Of a DNA stretch of 64,000 nt, positions 47,700-60,834 are shown in pieces. This stretch comes from Paramarasmius palmivorus (taxonomy: Eukaryota; Basidiomycota; Agaricomycetes; Agaricales; Marasmiaceae), in the NCBI GenBank assembly GCA_037176845.1, contig JAYKXP010000179.1, positions 1-64,000 on the forward strand. The letters are read 5' to 3'. A model generated the notes under the pieces. The model was given only the letters and a program-made list of their open reading frames with translations. It was not told the DNA's origin and did no database searches. The first letter of the stretch is position 1; each line of letters begins with the position of its first letter. The position numbers and the translations under genes were made by a program.

Positions 47700-49390
47700 A
47701 GAGTTCGGCAAAACCAGAACGCGCCGATGAGTGCTGAACTTGGAAAGTTTCTTGAACGTATGTCAGAAATAAAACGGTGTACAGTTAGTGGCTGGACGTA
47801 CCTCATAGGTTCGCAGAGAGAAACGCGCTTTAAACGACATGATTGTTTCTGAGGAGAGAAGTGCCGGCGGCAAACACTCTTCCACCTTTACCACCACCCT
47901 GTCACCACCTTTCTCGGATTTCTATTGCTCCTCAAAGAATCCCAATTCAACATACATACTCGTTTTCTATATGACGACAGGTACGTCTCTCGCCCAACAT
48001 CCCTGGTAGCGCTCTCAACCCATCTTTAGTGCAACCACGCGCCATTCCTCCAACCTCAACACTCCGACCTCTTTTCGGTGGTAAAAGTAAGGATTTTGCT
48101 TGCTGTATGACTACGAAAAGGTACGTAGCCAAAGTTATTCAACACTTAAACTCATTTCCCACTCAAATAGACTCAACTCCGCCTAGTGATTGGTCTCGAA
48201 GTTCAACACGCCCTTCCATGTACATCTCAGACCCACAACCAGCAGTACCTACGCGCACACTCCCGTAGCTCCAGCTCTACCGTGCCTCCTGCTTACTTTA
48301 CCTCAACCTACCCTGCCTCTCCTCCAAGCTTGCTCCTGCCAGAAGAATTCGTCATCATCCCTTCACAAAGTTCACGCACCTGACCGATACCAACACCCCA
48401 AATCTACACCCCGAGGCGTTGATAATCTGTATCTGGGTTCATTGTCACCCAAACCTGACGTTTGACGGAGAATGGATGCTTAGTGGATTCTGTCAGCCAG
48501 GACATGGGGCTTGAACAGGGTGAACACCATTCTTCCATATTCGCGACTTTTACTCATTCTCCATGGAAGCCTAGATACCAACACATCTCAAACCTGAACT
48601 ACAAACACACCCCGCCCCTCTCTACGGTGAAAACTCTCGCGTTCGCGGATCTTGACGGTCACCTACTGCCCTATGAGTTTCTACGGCTCGTAGAGGTAGA
48701 GATCTCGGTGTGGACGCGGAGGCGATTCTTGGAGTATCGGGTTACCTAGCTCTGGTCACTATATACCAGAGTTCGACTGGAAATTTAGCTTGGATGGTCG
48801 TCGAGTCGGTCTCTGGGCGGTTGAGGATGGAGATCAAGGCGCAAGAGATCCCTGTAAGAAGCGGGCAAAGAACTCGGTGCAGTAAGTGATATCTTACAAG
48901 CTGGTCGCTGTCAAGGTGCTGATACTGCTGCAGAGCAATGTTACACAGAGCTCGCACTTCGTGACCTCTTTCCATTTAGGGAAGGACTCTTACTATACAT
49001 GGACATAACACAGTAATGAATACTTGATGAATACCACATCGGTATCAGCTACTTTGCAAACTATTGGGTGTAAAGGGTCTTGAACATGTGAACCGAAAAC
49101 TGGCCAACGGCGTATGATAGGTAGAGGTAACAGTACTGTAGCTCGGAGGTCAACGACGAAGATGTATGGCATGTACGTATAAGATACGTAGTTGAAACGT
49201 AGAGCACGAAAGTCCGTATACTGGAGAACGTCGTGACCATCCACAGGTAATCGTATTCAGAACCTGTAACGAAGAAGGTACGTCAATCTTGAATTCCATA
49301 CAGTACCACGAAGGTAGTGGGTGTCTTCAAGAGCGGCAGAGAATTCTCCGTGTCGCTGAACGTTCTAATACCACTGTACACAAAGAAATA
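47700..49390 (-). repeat. Family-2 unit U9, inverted orientation
   Basis: The centre is AGTGCCGGCGGCAAACACTC at 47861-47880. The S arm reads on the plus strand with an intron starting GTACGTCTCTCGC (47980), a block ENGCLVDSVSQDMGLEQGE (48465-48521), and DLDGHLLPYEFLRL near 48660. The last block is open and protein-like. It aligns unit-for-unit with U6. Confidence 0.55.
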
Positions 49391-51690
49391 TCAATACCAA
49401 ATGAGAGCAGAAAGAAAAAGAAAGAACACCCACCCGAGGCATACTCCATGGCCCATTATCCGTCGCTTTCTCCTCATTCGACCCCGACACATTGTCTCCC
49501 CATACCCATACCCCCGTTGCAACCTATGTGGGCTTATGAGGCGTCCAATGGGTGCTCGAACAGTACCCCACGACCTATTGCATTGACAACTGCCAGTTTT
49601 ACTTCGGGAACTTGGCACAGACAAGGCTAAACGGCGTCATTCGTTGAGCGACGGAGAATTGGAGCCAGTGTTCGAGTGAAGGTGGAGCTGGCGGCGTAGA
49701 TGAGAGGAACCGAATATAGCCTTCGGTGGGCGGAACAACCAGCGAGGCCTCGTGCAGCTCATGATAAGCTTGTAGACTGCGACAGTGTGGTAAGAGGAAA
49801 GAGAAGGATGTTCTTCCCAAGCCTGCCGGTTCGACCAAAAGGCTGGAACTGGGCCTCAGCTAGATTTCGTTGCCGCTGGAGACGATGCTATCTCAGTAAG
49901 ACGCGTCAAAAAGGTAAGGGTCCGTGTACACTTACTGGTACACCAAGAAACTCAGCCGCCGATTGTACCATGCCCATTCTTGTATCCAAGACTCTACCAT
50001 CACCCCATGAACTACCATGAGCGCGTTCGCGACTTGGTGAAATGGCCGACACAAGGCTCGATGGCTGGCGTGTGCCAAGGGAGCGTAATTGCGACGTGCT
50101 TAGGTGACTTGTGGTTGCGGTAGAAAGAGTCCTATGCGAGAGAGAAAGCTGGCAGTCTCGTGAAGACGCTTTACTTGCAGAGTCTTGAGAGGTAGGGACG
50201 GGAAAGGTGTAGCGTTTGGACTAGGATGCGAGGACCGAGCACAGGTCATGGACGCGTTTTAATGCGAATGGGAGGAAGCAAAGGGTTGTACAGGGTCCAT
50301 GACGCAGAACGAGAGAAATTTCAGCCTAGGTTGAGGTGGTTAAGGCTTTTCGGATGCTACTGTAGCGGTTTGAGCTCGGAGAGACTGGGAATGGGGTCGA
50401 GGTAGTGTCCTGAGAAGGTGATAGCGACGTTTTGGGTTATCGATGAAGAAGAATACATTTTGAAAGGTTTAGATGGCGTTTTGGGTTTGTTATTGCCTAG
50501 GAGGACAATGAGCGACGTTGAAAAACGGTGAGAGTAGCGAACATACCTGAATCTTGATTCCATGCCTTCGATGGTTCAGACTTGAATTCAATTATTGCTG
50601 GGCTATGGAAGTGTATATTAGACCCAATAACGGTACACAGACAACTGAACTTACCTTTCTATGCCCACCGAGGTGAACGCGTTGAACGAAGTGGTCGTTT
50701 GAGGAAAGCCAAGCGCCGGCGGCGAACACGCTTGCACCTCGACCACCATGACCTTTTTCCTTTTCCATCAAACGCCTCCGACTCCGATGACTCCATAGTT
50801 CGACCATACACATCTTCTCCAATGTAGCAGGTACCTACACTTCTAGCAGCACGCTCAGCTCATTTCTCACAGCAAAACTACACATTCGATCTTCAAGGGC
50901 TCAGAGTGGGGATTTCATTGGCGGAATGGTTTCTCCTAACGTCGGCTCCGCCTAGACCCTGGTTTCAGATACTCGACAAGCTCAAAACCAAAAACTGAAT
51001 GTGACCTCGACCTCCAGCTCGTCTTTTACCCAGCACGGTCAACCGTCAGTTATGTCTAGAGCTGCATCGCCCGAATGGCAAATCTTTGCTGCGAGCAAAG
51101 CTTACAATACCTCAGGCCTCAATGTCCGAGTCAAAAGGCGCGTTATCCACACATTTGCAAGCCTTATCCTGACCTTATCACTTCAATGGTCTAGGGATAT
51201 TGATGCAAGTCGTTGACTTTTGGTCCTATAGTACTACTACTGCGGCTAGGACACCGGTGCCATAAATGTGTATCCGCCATGTATGCTATCCAGTGCGCTG
51301 CAAACATAATCTTATTTCAGCTGTATACTGTTTCCGAAGGTTCTACTTTCAGCCAAACTCAACACGCTACCCCCGTACACCCACATATCAGGCATGAAAT
51401 TGAGACATTTCAGCCCCTGCTGAAGACGATTTCGCACCTACGCCTGGTACCAAGCCTAAATCCAAGCCTCGGAAATTCGATGAACGAGTACGCCTGCAGA
51501 TACGGTTGGTAAAGATAGGCCAGGGGCTTCTGGGGTTTCTGAGGATGCGGGTACTGACGGATAGGTAATATTACGGGAGTTGCGTGTGCATCCGGGGCAA
51601 TTCGTGCTAGAATCGCGAGTATACAGTCTTCATTTACACTAGCACTACGTTTAGCCGTTATACATATGACAGTAGGGTGAACTAGAACAA
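49391..51690 (-). repeat. Family-2 unit U10, inverted orientation, next to copy D
   Basis: The centre is GCGCCGGCGGCGAACACG at 50714-50731. The minus-strand R arm runs 50700 to 49390 with a clean intron (GTAAGTGTACACGG from 49942 down to a CTCCAG acceptor near 49885) and an exon start reading RQRNLAEAQFQPFGRTGRLG. The plus-strand S arm, 50740-51690, ends about 45 bases from the 3' end of copy D. It is the inverted counterpart of U1. Confidence 0.6.
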
Positions 51691-51732
51691 GTGGTTGCAA
51701 ATAGAACATGATAACAATATGAACAAGATCGT

Positions 51733-54003
51733 CTAAGATGACAACTTCTGCTTTCGACGTCCAGAACGTTGAGCAAACTTTGCCTTCAGCCGTCGAATCC
51801 ATGATTTCGTGAAGTTGGAGGTCTTGCGAGGTCTTGGGTCCACATCCACCATAAGTCTGGACTGAAGGTTCATAGGAGGTGCAATACAAATGCTCCCGCC
51901 GCTGCTCGTAATGCCAACCATATCTTCAATCTCGTCATCTTGCAAATACTCTGCGTGAGAGTTATACATTGGAAGATGAACTGGGGAACCTACTGTCGTC
52001 TTTGACCTCCTCAAAAAGCGTGTTACGACCAACAACCTCGAGGGGCAGACAGTCAAGAAATCGGGCCAGATCCAATGACACAGGATCAAAGCCTTCGTGA
52101 TGATTGACCATCTCGATCGCATCGTAGGCGTCACGATCCCACCAACGATGCACTACATAAAAGGTAGTCCTGAACGACGGAAGGCCCAGCCTCCGCCGCT
52201 CACCTTCCGGCACCTCCTCTTTCCCAGCGGAGTCGTACGACCAATAGTAGCTCCCCCCTCCGAGCCAATCATCCCATCCGCTTTCGTCATCAGAGGGGCG
52301 GGGAACCGGTCGGATGAAGAAGTATATTGGCGTGGAGGTGGGGATGTCGATGGGTGTACGTGATCCTTCATTGTCCCGTTCCTGTTCGAAATAGAGCCAA
52401 AAGTTACCCAAAATGGCTGTCATACATTAGTCAGTATCAGCAGTCTGACAGTAACCGCAATAAACTTACAATATTCTCCCCATTCACTCTCTTCAATCCC
52501 AAGCTGGCTGAAAATCCCATGTGCCTGCGACAACCACGAATCCGCAAAGGGATTCCACACCCTTCCAGGCTGCAAATCATAACGCAACTCAAATGACTCG
52601 AGGCTTGCAACATCTGCTGGCGTCAACATAAACCTATACCCCGTCAGTCCAATCAACCACTTTGACACCATTTCCAACGCACCTCACGGATCTATCATCC
52701 ATCACAGTCGTGTTTTCTCGCATAGCTTCCGGGACGAGAAACCGTTCCTTCCAAGGGCAGTAGTACCATCTCTCTCTCTCCCCCGGATATCTAACGATAA
52801 TCTCTCGGGATGTTCTGTGGTAAATCGTGCCAGGCAGGTATGAGAGGATGATTCTGGCGTTCAGCATGTTGGGGCACTCTGGGGTTGCATTACGGGACCA
52901 GCGGATTCCTGCGATGATATTGTGTACGGGAAGAATTGCGATGAGGTATTGGAAAAGAAGGTTAGTGTTGCTGAAGGCCTGGAGATCCAGGGAAGGATGA
53001 TTGGTACCGGGAAGTGCGAGACCTGACCAAGACCAAACATTGTAATATAGATTGGATGAATCAGCCACATAGGGCCCTCGGTGAAACGTGCCATTTCCGG
53101 GGTTGACCCATAGTTCACGAAACCGCTAAACGACCAATTGTAAGAATCAAGTTGGCATTTCGAGGAGTTGACATACCGTGAACGCGTCGACTCCTTGTGC
53201 TTTTGCTGACTGGGTAGAGGGGAAAGTTAGAACAGATCAAATCAACAGATAACGAGGTACACCGCACATAGCAAAGATATGTTTGCAACATACACGAGAA
53301 GCCATTTCGTTCAAATATATGCGATACCGGTACAAGTGCTGCATCAAGGGTGACGCTAAGCAAGGTTCGATCACAGATTGAAATACTTTTCCTCACCATC
53401 ATAAAAAACGAGTGCTGGCAACGCACTGTAGGCGATATAGCCAAAAAGCTCCACCCAGTTCACATCCCTACATCTTCGTCAGCACATGGAGCTCGGGAAA
53501 ATGGATATGAGCAGCTCACTTTACAGTGGAAAAGGTTTTGAAATCATGCTCGTAGGCCTATACAGATGCAGGGTGATCAGTGATGCAAGGCTCTGAAAAT
53601 AAGAGCATACTTACCCGAACAGCATCGGGGCCAGTATATTGGACATGTAAAAACTCTTCGTCTTTATCTTCGCCGCGGATGCTAACAGCGTGAATAATTC
53701 GACGAGCATCAAAGATTTCCTTCATCCAGCCTCTTGTATCCACTATTATCACCGGACTCTCCGCAATCTTTCGTTTGAGACGGATATTTGGCACTTTTAG
53801 TTCATGAAACTGAAGTATTTCACGGTCAGAAAGATGGGTCAGGCGCCAGCAATTTATCAACAAACCTGAGCCAAAGCCGTCTGCTGTCCCTCTGCCACTC
53901 GCACTAGGTTTCCCGGAATATGGTTGTTGTTGTGTTGATCACCTCCGACGGCCGAAAAGACTCCACCGTGGATAGTGACATGGGAGCAGCCGGTGAACGC
54001 CAT
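51733..54003 (-). CDS. Family-1 gene copy D, apparently intact
   Basis: Function unknown. Start ATG 54003-54001, stop TAG at 51735-51733. First exons 54003-53866 and 53809-53615; about ten exons in all. The N-terminus is CSHVTIHGGVFSAVGGDQHN, nearly that of copy A. Then NIRLKRKIAESPVIIVDTRG, RGEDKDEEFLHVQYTGPDAV, NWVELFGYIAYSALPALVF, RFRELWVNPGNGTFHRGP, YYNVWSWSGLALPGTNHPSL, LPGTIYHRTSREIIVRYPG, WDDWLGGGSYYWSYDSAG, NHHEGFDPVSLDLARFL and a basic tail RRLKAKFAQRSGRRKQK. The exon-5 donor GTGCGG is unusual but shared by all copies, and it keeps exon 6 (SAKAQGVDAFT) in frame. The last donor is a weak GTAGGT. No frameshift or stop was found. The basic tail could favour nuclear or nucleic-acid contact, but that is only inference. 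Confidence 0.7.
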
Positions 54004-54366
54004 GGGGAAGATGGTGGTTGAAGGTCAAGGTATGTGCGTGTAAAATCCATATTCACCTCAGTGCTATTCCTACACAGGAGTTGGACGTTGAGTGCGAGAA
54101 TGAATGATATCGATTGGGACAGTGCTGCTGTGAGTCATGTCACATGGCGAACAGGACAAATGACATTCGCTGCACTTGTCGATTACATGAAAGCAGCTTC
54201 GAAAGTGTCGTGCGATGTGGGCTTATCTCTGCCAAGCGAAGGAAAGGGGCTCCCGTTATCCAGCCTATCGTGTCCTTTCTGAGCACCTGGGAATTGACAA
54301 TCTTTCGCCGAAGCCTAGACCTGTAACCGATGCCTAGCAAGCATGTACTCTTCACGTAGGGGCATG

Positions 54367-54711
54367 TCACAGGTCTAGCCCGAGCCTATATTCCCGGTCT
54401 TGAATTATTGATACTGAAGCATGTTCTTCAGTGATACGAATACAACCCAAAGATTCATTGACATACCTGTACCAGAGTCTCCAACTGTCACTCGGATTCA
54501 CGAGATGTACCGGACCTCGTCCGATAGCGCCTAAGCCATGGTTATGCTGATTACCCCCGACCATAAAGTTTGCTCCACTAAAAAGTAATATGGGAGCATC
54601 CTTCGAACGACACGGGGGAGATGACGGTTCAAGGTCAAGATGTATGCCTGTAGAATACATGCTCGCTTCAATGTATTGTTGCAAGTGGGCGCTGAACGGG
54701 AGAATGATCAT
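54367..54711 (-). pseudogene. Family-1 fragment E, first exon and flank only
   Basis: On the minus strand, upstream-flank landmarks (CATGCGGCAAGACTCACGCC near 54755) lead into sequence reading GANFMVGGNQHNHGLGAIG and then GPVHLVNPSDSWRLWYRY. This corresponds to exon 1 of copy B (GGNQHNTHGLGTGNDLVHLV). An ATG start is not preserved in the expected place, and the downstream exons are missing. It lies just outside copy D, in the same orientation. Confidence 0.6.
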
Positions 54712-57700
54712 GATATCGATTAAGACTGTATTGGCGTGAGTCTTGCCGCATGGCGAACAGGAAAATTGACATTCACAGCGTCTGCGAATGACAGGGAGAG
54801 GCTTCGAAAGAGCACTGTGCGGGGGAGCACAATCTTCGAGTATCTTGGACGCAAGGCAAAGCTTGAAGCTTGAAGCCCAGCGGAATTCAACTCAAGCCAC
54901 CGTTTACCGTCTTGCCAGCATGAGTAGGGCATAGGTTGCGAGTTACAGTCTCGAGTGCAAACTGGCTTGCGCTCGCACTCAGGCGTAGCCTCACGGAAAC
55001 AGAAACATCACGCATCAAGACAGATGACATCCGCATCGAAGCCCTGAAAGTTCCTGGGCCATGCTCGGAGGTCGGAGGTCGGAGATAGCTGGGAATTCCT
55101 GGTCCTTGCAGTGCTTTCGGGACGTCCAGCAAATGAACCGAGGCTGGAAATTTGAAATTGCACCGAGTTGCTGTTGACGGTACGGCGTTAGCACGTCATT
55201 CCAAAAAGAAACCCAAATCAATTGCAAAGGTACTCACCTGAACGTATAGATACTCTTTCACCAACCGACACTCCCAGATGTATACCACCTCCGTTCTATC
55301 CCAAGAACAGAACTACCAGACACCGCTCCCGTTGACTCTGAAGCAAGAGCCCTGGGGGAAGTCAAGTAGAATGAGAAGGGGTATGTTCGTACTATTGCGC
55401 CTGCACCGAAACCAAGGAGTCTTTCGGATCCCGAACGTTCACGTTTACTAGAACCGGGACGCGTTCAGCAAGAATCAACAATTAGATATGCGCGCATACC
55501 GTAGATTTCGGCTCTTCATGATCGCCAACTTGAGCCTTGAAGCTCGAAGGCAGAGATGAGTCCTCCAACGACTCGACTGGAACGCACATCACTAGCCCAT
55601 GGACACCTCAACTTTGACAGGATATCCTTGGGTCTACGCCAATACCGTTTCGGAAACTCGACAAAAAAGTCTGCATGGCCGTAAAGGTGAACGATAGATC
55701 ATTGAGATGAGCGTCGATGGAACAAGAGCCAACGGCTACAGCTGGTGCGGACGCTGGGTGAAAGTTTTTCGGGCATGATGTTTCTACAATGACGAGAAGC
55801 TGTTCGGGCTCCGACTTGCAAGCTCCGAATGATCCAAAGTTGAGAGTACTGTGAACGAAAGGATATCAATTAGCTGAAGCCCAAGAGGAAGGAACCAGTA
55901 CTCACTGAACGTTTAGAGTATTCCAAAGCGTGATTCTCTTCATAATCCCGGTGCTGAACAATTCCTACGGTTGATTAGGAATGAAAGCGACTCGGAAAAC
56001 AGATCCCGTATCCCCTTCACGCAGATACCATCGTACAGAGCGGAATGTTTCTGCGCTTGTACATGAGACGACTGCATTCGTCTGGCGCGTCTTGTGGAAA
56101 GAGAGAACAGGGAGCTGGGCTGTTGAAGGGGATTGAACGTAGTGCACCGGAAATGATACTGGAAACGTTCGTGATCTCTCTAAGCCTCGGCATTACCTCC
56201 ACTACCCAACCTAACCCGCTTTAGTTTGACGATGGAACCCATATATCATCGCACCGAAGATAACAGAGGGAGCGGGGTCGATTTACTGGAGTTGATCATC
56301 GGAGCGTGGGGCGACCCTTTGGACGTGAATGGATATCACCTCTCCACCGTTCGTTTAGAAAATTTCGGGATAAACGAATGGCATCAACACCCTGAGAAGC
56401 GTCCAACATTCAACGTTCAACAGCCCGAGGAACGACGAAATGCCGCGCAGAGCTAATCATCTACACGAGGACCAGACCTGGGGCTCGTGCACTGGCATAG
56501 ACATAACTGCCGCAACCACCACATCAGCAAAACGGTTGATCCAACTTGGATTACTTGACAAGGAAAAAATCACTTGGTAAGGAACGAAAGTGGCTTTTTA
56601 CTTGGCAAGCGACACTTACTTGCCGGTCAACTAACTCTCTCCTGGGAAACGATACTTTGACTTGAGAAAATCTACTTTTACTTGGGATACATTCAAATTG
56701 CCCCAAAACCATCCATTTCCGCTGCGGTGCTCTCGCTGCAGCCTTCCTACCAGACAAGGCAGAGATTATAATTACTCCTCTCATTATCGCACCCGGCTCC
56801 AAACCCGCGACGAACCATGACACCCGAACATCTTGCAAATGACGTTCTCCACCTCGTTCGAGTAATGTCATAGTCCTACGGAAGTTTCAGTCTTCAATCA
56901 GTAGGGTCGGTATCGATCACGTACATTCTAAAGACAAGAGCCCATAATCCCTAAATTCGTCTTCGGAGGTGATCTGAGTGCAAGTGATCCGGCGGTCAGC
57001 ATAAGTAACATGGTGACAATAATACCACATACCATGTGCCACTCCTGACTCTCTGGCATTCTTCGTTCAAGTTCCAGGTCGTACACGGAGAAGGCTATGG
57101 TAGAATCAGCAAATGGAAAGTTCAAGTCAACGAAGTGACACGTACTTGGTTTTCTCTCTCGCGCCTGATCGTGACTACACCGACGAGGATTGTTAGGTTC
57201 TACAGCTAGAAATATTTAGCATAGAACACATAGCCAAACAATGCAACGTACCAATTCCACCGCCTGATGTTTGCCATCACAGTACCTCTTGCGTGCTCTT
57301 TTCAATGTCTCGTACAAGGCCTAGGACCCCTCCTTGATATAACACTTCCGTGGCTAGAACCAAGATCTGACATCAGTATCGGAGTGAGGAAGACATGATT
57401 CGCACACACCGTGCTGTGTTGGTTTTGTCTTCCTTGCCTAGTGTGACATTGTGAGATGGACTACGAATAGGTTCAGCCATTTCAATAAAAAGAGTAACGA
57501 ATCCCATACCTTGGATTTTCGAGGATACAGGAGGGGAGTGGTTATTGGAAGTGATGAGCATAATGGGAACAAGATGGGAGAGCGATGGGAAGAAGAGAAA
57601 TTTTACGCGTGGGAATGGCGGCTCTACTCCATGACTCATGCTGCGAACCACCCCGGTCCAGGACTTCAACGTTTCAATGTTCAACAGCAACTTCCGCCGG

Positions 57701-57883
57701 AGTCGTGTCCCGTCGTTTAACTTTCTCTCCTGCATTCAAACATTCACCCTCATGCCTTTGCCATGGTACGCGTAGTTTCCACCTAGTTTTCGTGTCCCTT
57801 GTGTATCTGTAAACTCTGAACGTTCTGAACTTCAAATTCACGCCTTCAACTCACCAGCCTTGTGTTTCTCAACCATGCATCAA
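54712..57883. other. Unassigned region with weak gene-like frames
   Basis: Two plus frames, 56226-56456 and 57451-57720, share an FNVQQ ending (PTFNVQQPEERR and LQRFNVQQQLPPE), which hints at two related decayed exons. On the minus strand, 57125-56928 has a hydrophobic run WHMVCGIIVTMLLMLTAGSL consistent with a membrane helix, and 57735-57373 may be an upstream exon, but I could not assemble a gene. Confidence 0.3.
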
Positions 57884-58054
57884 CTATGGTATGAACCAGT
57901 TGGTGCTGATGCATCCACAATGGTAACAACCGTAAAGCTGTCTGAGGGCAAACTAGGCTGAGCAGTTACCAATGATGTTACCAGTAGATAGACAGCATCC
58001 CGGAGCTCCTGGAGCTTCCCCGGGTTGGAAAGCTCCAGAATCCGGTGCTCCGGA

Positions 58055-58142
58055 GGATTGAACCTGAGACTAACAAAATTGTTACTAAGCATCAAAGATC
58101 TCAGATCCTAATTCCACGCAGACACTATATCCACTGATCTAT
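58055..58142 (-). promoter_or_regulatory. tRNA-like Pol III internal promoter, left arm
   Basis: On the minus strand an A-box-like TGGATCAGTGG (about 58142-58132, with one ATGG variant nearby) is followed after about 66 bases by GGTTCAATCC (58064-58055), which fits the B-box consensus GGTTCRANNCC. This is the mirror image of the pair at 60748-60834. Confidence 0.5.
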
Positions 58143-60747
58143 GGTTCCTTTACCATATTATATGTGTGTACTGACTATAGTCCCACTCTAGCAGGGCCAA
58201 ATAGCTGCGCTTTTTTGGCTTTTAAAATTCCCACACTCTCTGGGCTGTAATCCAGCCACTGGGGGGCTATTATAGCACAGAATGGGCTACTAAAAATCGG
58301 ATTTTTGTGCTAATAAATTGTATTATGCTCTATTATGCTAGAGGAGCATTCCCACACTGCTCAGAACCAATATTATATACAAAAAAGCAGTATAAACAGG
58401 GTGTAATCTGAGAATAGGCTATTGAATCATAGGCTATAGGCCAGATATTGACATGGGGTAAGTTGGAGGACCTAGATACATTAAATACAAGCTTGGGAAT
58501 ACCACATAGTACATGGATTAGTGAGATAATGGTGCTTAAATATCAAAAATACTGAAAATCTCCGAAATTGGGGGAATAAAATTACAGGATAAGATTTAAT
58601 GCAGCTAGGGCTTAGATATTGTGGATGAGGGATGATATACATGTCCCCTTGATGGGTTTACAATCCTGGAGAGCTGCCTATTTTTCCAGATTTATTACAG
58701 CTAAATTCGCTTTTTTTGGACATTGGTAATACTATACCACAGGGAATGATTGGGATGGGCTAATTCTTGTTCATAACCCACTCTAGGGTGTATAGATGAT
58801 GAACATATACTTGCCCAAGCACTCCTGTATGTGCAACACCTTGTTCAATCCAATGTATTGTACAGTTATGTAATACTACCAGTAATCCATGAATAGCACC
58901 TCAGGGAAGCATCCCAGCACCAGGGGGAGTTCAGAATCGAGTTCAGGCACCCAAAATACACTTTCCTACTATGAAAGGACATTTTTTGAATACATCTGTA
59001 TGTTGCTACATAAAAAATACATAAAAAATCGCATTTTTAGGGGTTTTTGTGTACTGGAGCATGGGGATTGCTCCTAAAATCACCAAAAGTGAATGAGAGA
59101 CCTTTCACTATGCATAGAACAGTAATTCCCAGTGCCTCTATGAATCCCATGACAGGAATCCTTATCACAGATGCATTAATTCTTGCACAATTACAGAAAA
59201 CATGTAATATGAATGTAGTATTACAGGGAGTGATCTGGGGGCTTGGGGAACCTCAAAATCGAATTCAGGATGAAAAAGCACTTAAGAAACAATCCAGAGT
59301 TCCAGGAAATCCCTCCACTGTAGCATGAGATATAAGATAATTATATCTATAGGCTTACAGATAACTCACTCTCAGTATATCTTCCACTGCATTTTCTGAC
59401 TTTTTCATTCAGCTCTATAACCACAAGGGGGGTAGGTAGTAAGTTGTATTTGCATGCCCTGAACATGTTTCCAGTCATCACAAGCCATTCCCAGTACTCT
59501 CTGAGCCTTTATATTAAAATAGGTGTACTTGAGCATCCAACTACTACTATGTGTATTGGACTCAAATGTGAATGAATTTCCTTGGACCCAGACTGATTTT
59601 CCATCATTTGAATTGTTCTGAATTCCAATTCTGATGCTTCCCAAGGTGCTCCCATCAGTACCTGAAGTGTTGTGATAATGCAGAGGGAGAGGAAGGGGGT
59701 TTTTGGGAATAGGTGCATCTGGCATGAGGATTCCTGTCATGATATCCATGGAGGCACTGGGAATTACTGTTCTATGCATAGTGAAAGGTCTCTCATTCAC
59801 TTTTGGTGATTTTAGGAGCAATCCCCATGCTCCAGTACACAAAAACCCCTAAAAATGCGATTTTTTATGTATTTTTTATGTAGCAACATACAGATGTATT
59901 CAAAAAATGTGCTTTCATGGTAGGAAAGTGTATTTTGGGTGCCTGAACTCGATTCTGAACTCCCCCTGGTGCTGGGATGCTTCCCTGAGGTGCTATTCAT
60001 GGATTACTGGTAGTATTACATAACTGTACAATACATTGGATTGAACAAGGTGTTGCACATACAGGAGTGCTTGGGCAAGTATATGTTCATCATCTATACA
60101 CCCTAGAGTGGGTTATGAACAAGAATTAGCCCATCCCAATCATTCCCTGTGGTATAGTATTACCAATGTCCAAAAAAAGCGAATTTAGCTGTAATAAATC
60201 TGGAAAAATAGGCAGCTCTCCAGGATTGTAAACCCATCAAGGGGACATATATATCATCCCTCATCCACAATATCTAAGCCATAGCTGCATTAAATCTTAT
60301 CCTGTAATTTTATTCCCCCAATTTCGGAGATTTTCAGTATTTTTGATATTTAAGCACCATTATCTCACTAATCCATGTACTATGTGGTATTCCCAGGCTT
60401 GTATTTAATGTATCTAGGTCCTCCAACTTACCCCATGTCAATATCTGGCCTATAGCCTATGATTCAATAGCCTATTCTCAGATTACACCCTGTTTATACT
60501 GCTTTTTTGTATATAATATTGGTTCTGAGCAGTGTGGGAATGCTCCTCTAGCATAATAGAGCATAATACAATTTATTAGCACAAAAATCCGATTTTTAGT
60601 AGCCCATTCTGTGCTATAATAGCCCCCCAGTGGCTGGATTACAGCCCAGAGAGTGTGGGAATTTTAAAAGCCAAAAAAGCGCAGCTATTTGGCCCTGCTA
60701 GAGTGGGACTATAGTCAGTACACACATATAATATGGTAAAGGAACCA

Positions 60748-60834
60748 TGGATCAGTGGATATAGTGTCTGCGTGGAATTAGGATCTGAGATCTTTGATGC
60801 TTAGTAACAATTTTGTTAGTCTCAGGTTCAATCC
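60748..60834 (+). promoter_or_regulatory. tRNA-like Pol III internal promoter, right arm
   Basis: TGGATCAGTGG at 60748-60758 fits the A box at all but one position, and GGTTCAATCC at 60825-60834 fits the B box. The 66-base spacing is like a tRNA with a long variable arm or an intron. The T-arm stem does not pair well and no acceptor stem closes, so this is a tRNA-derived head, not a working tRNA gene. Confidence 0.5.

Noticed and set aside
58889..60000. Frames starting MNSTSGKHPSTRGSS as transposon genes
   Set aside because: They are short, end without domain signatures and are duplicated only as parts of the inverted arms.
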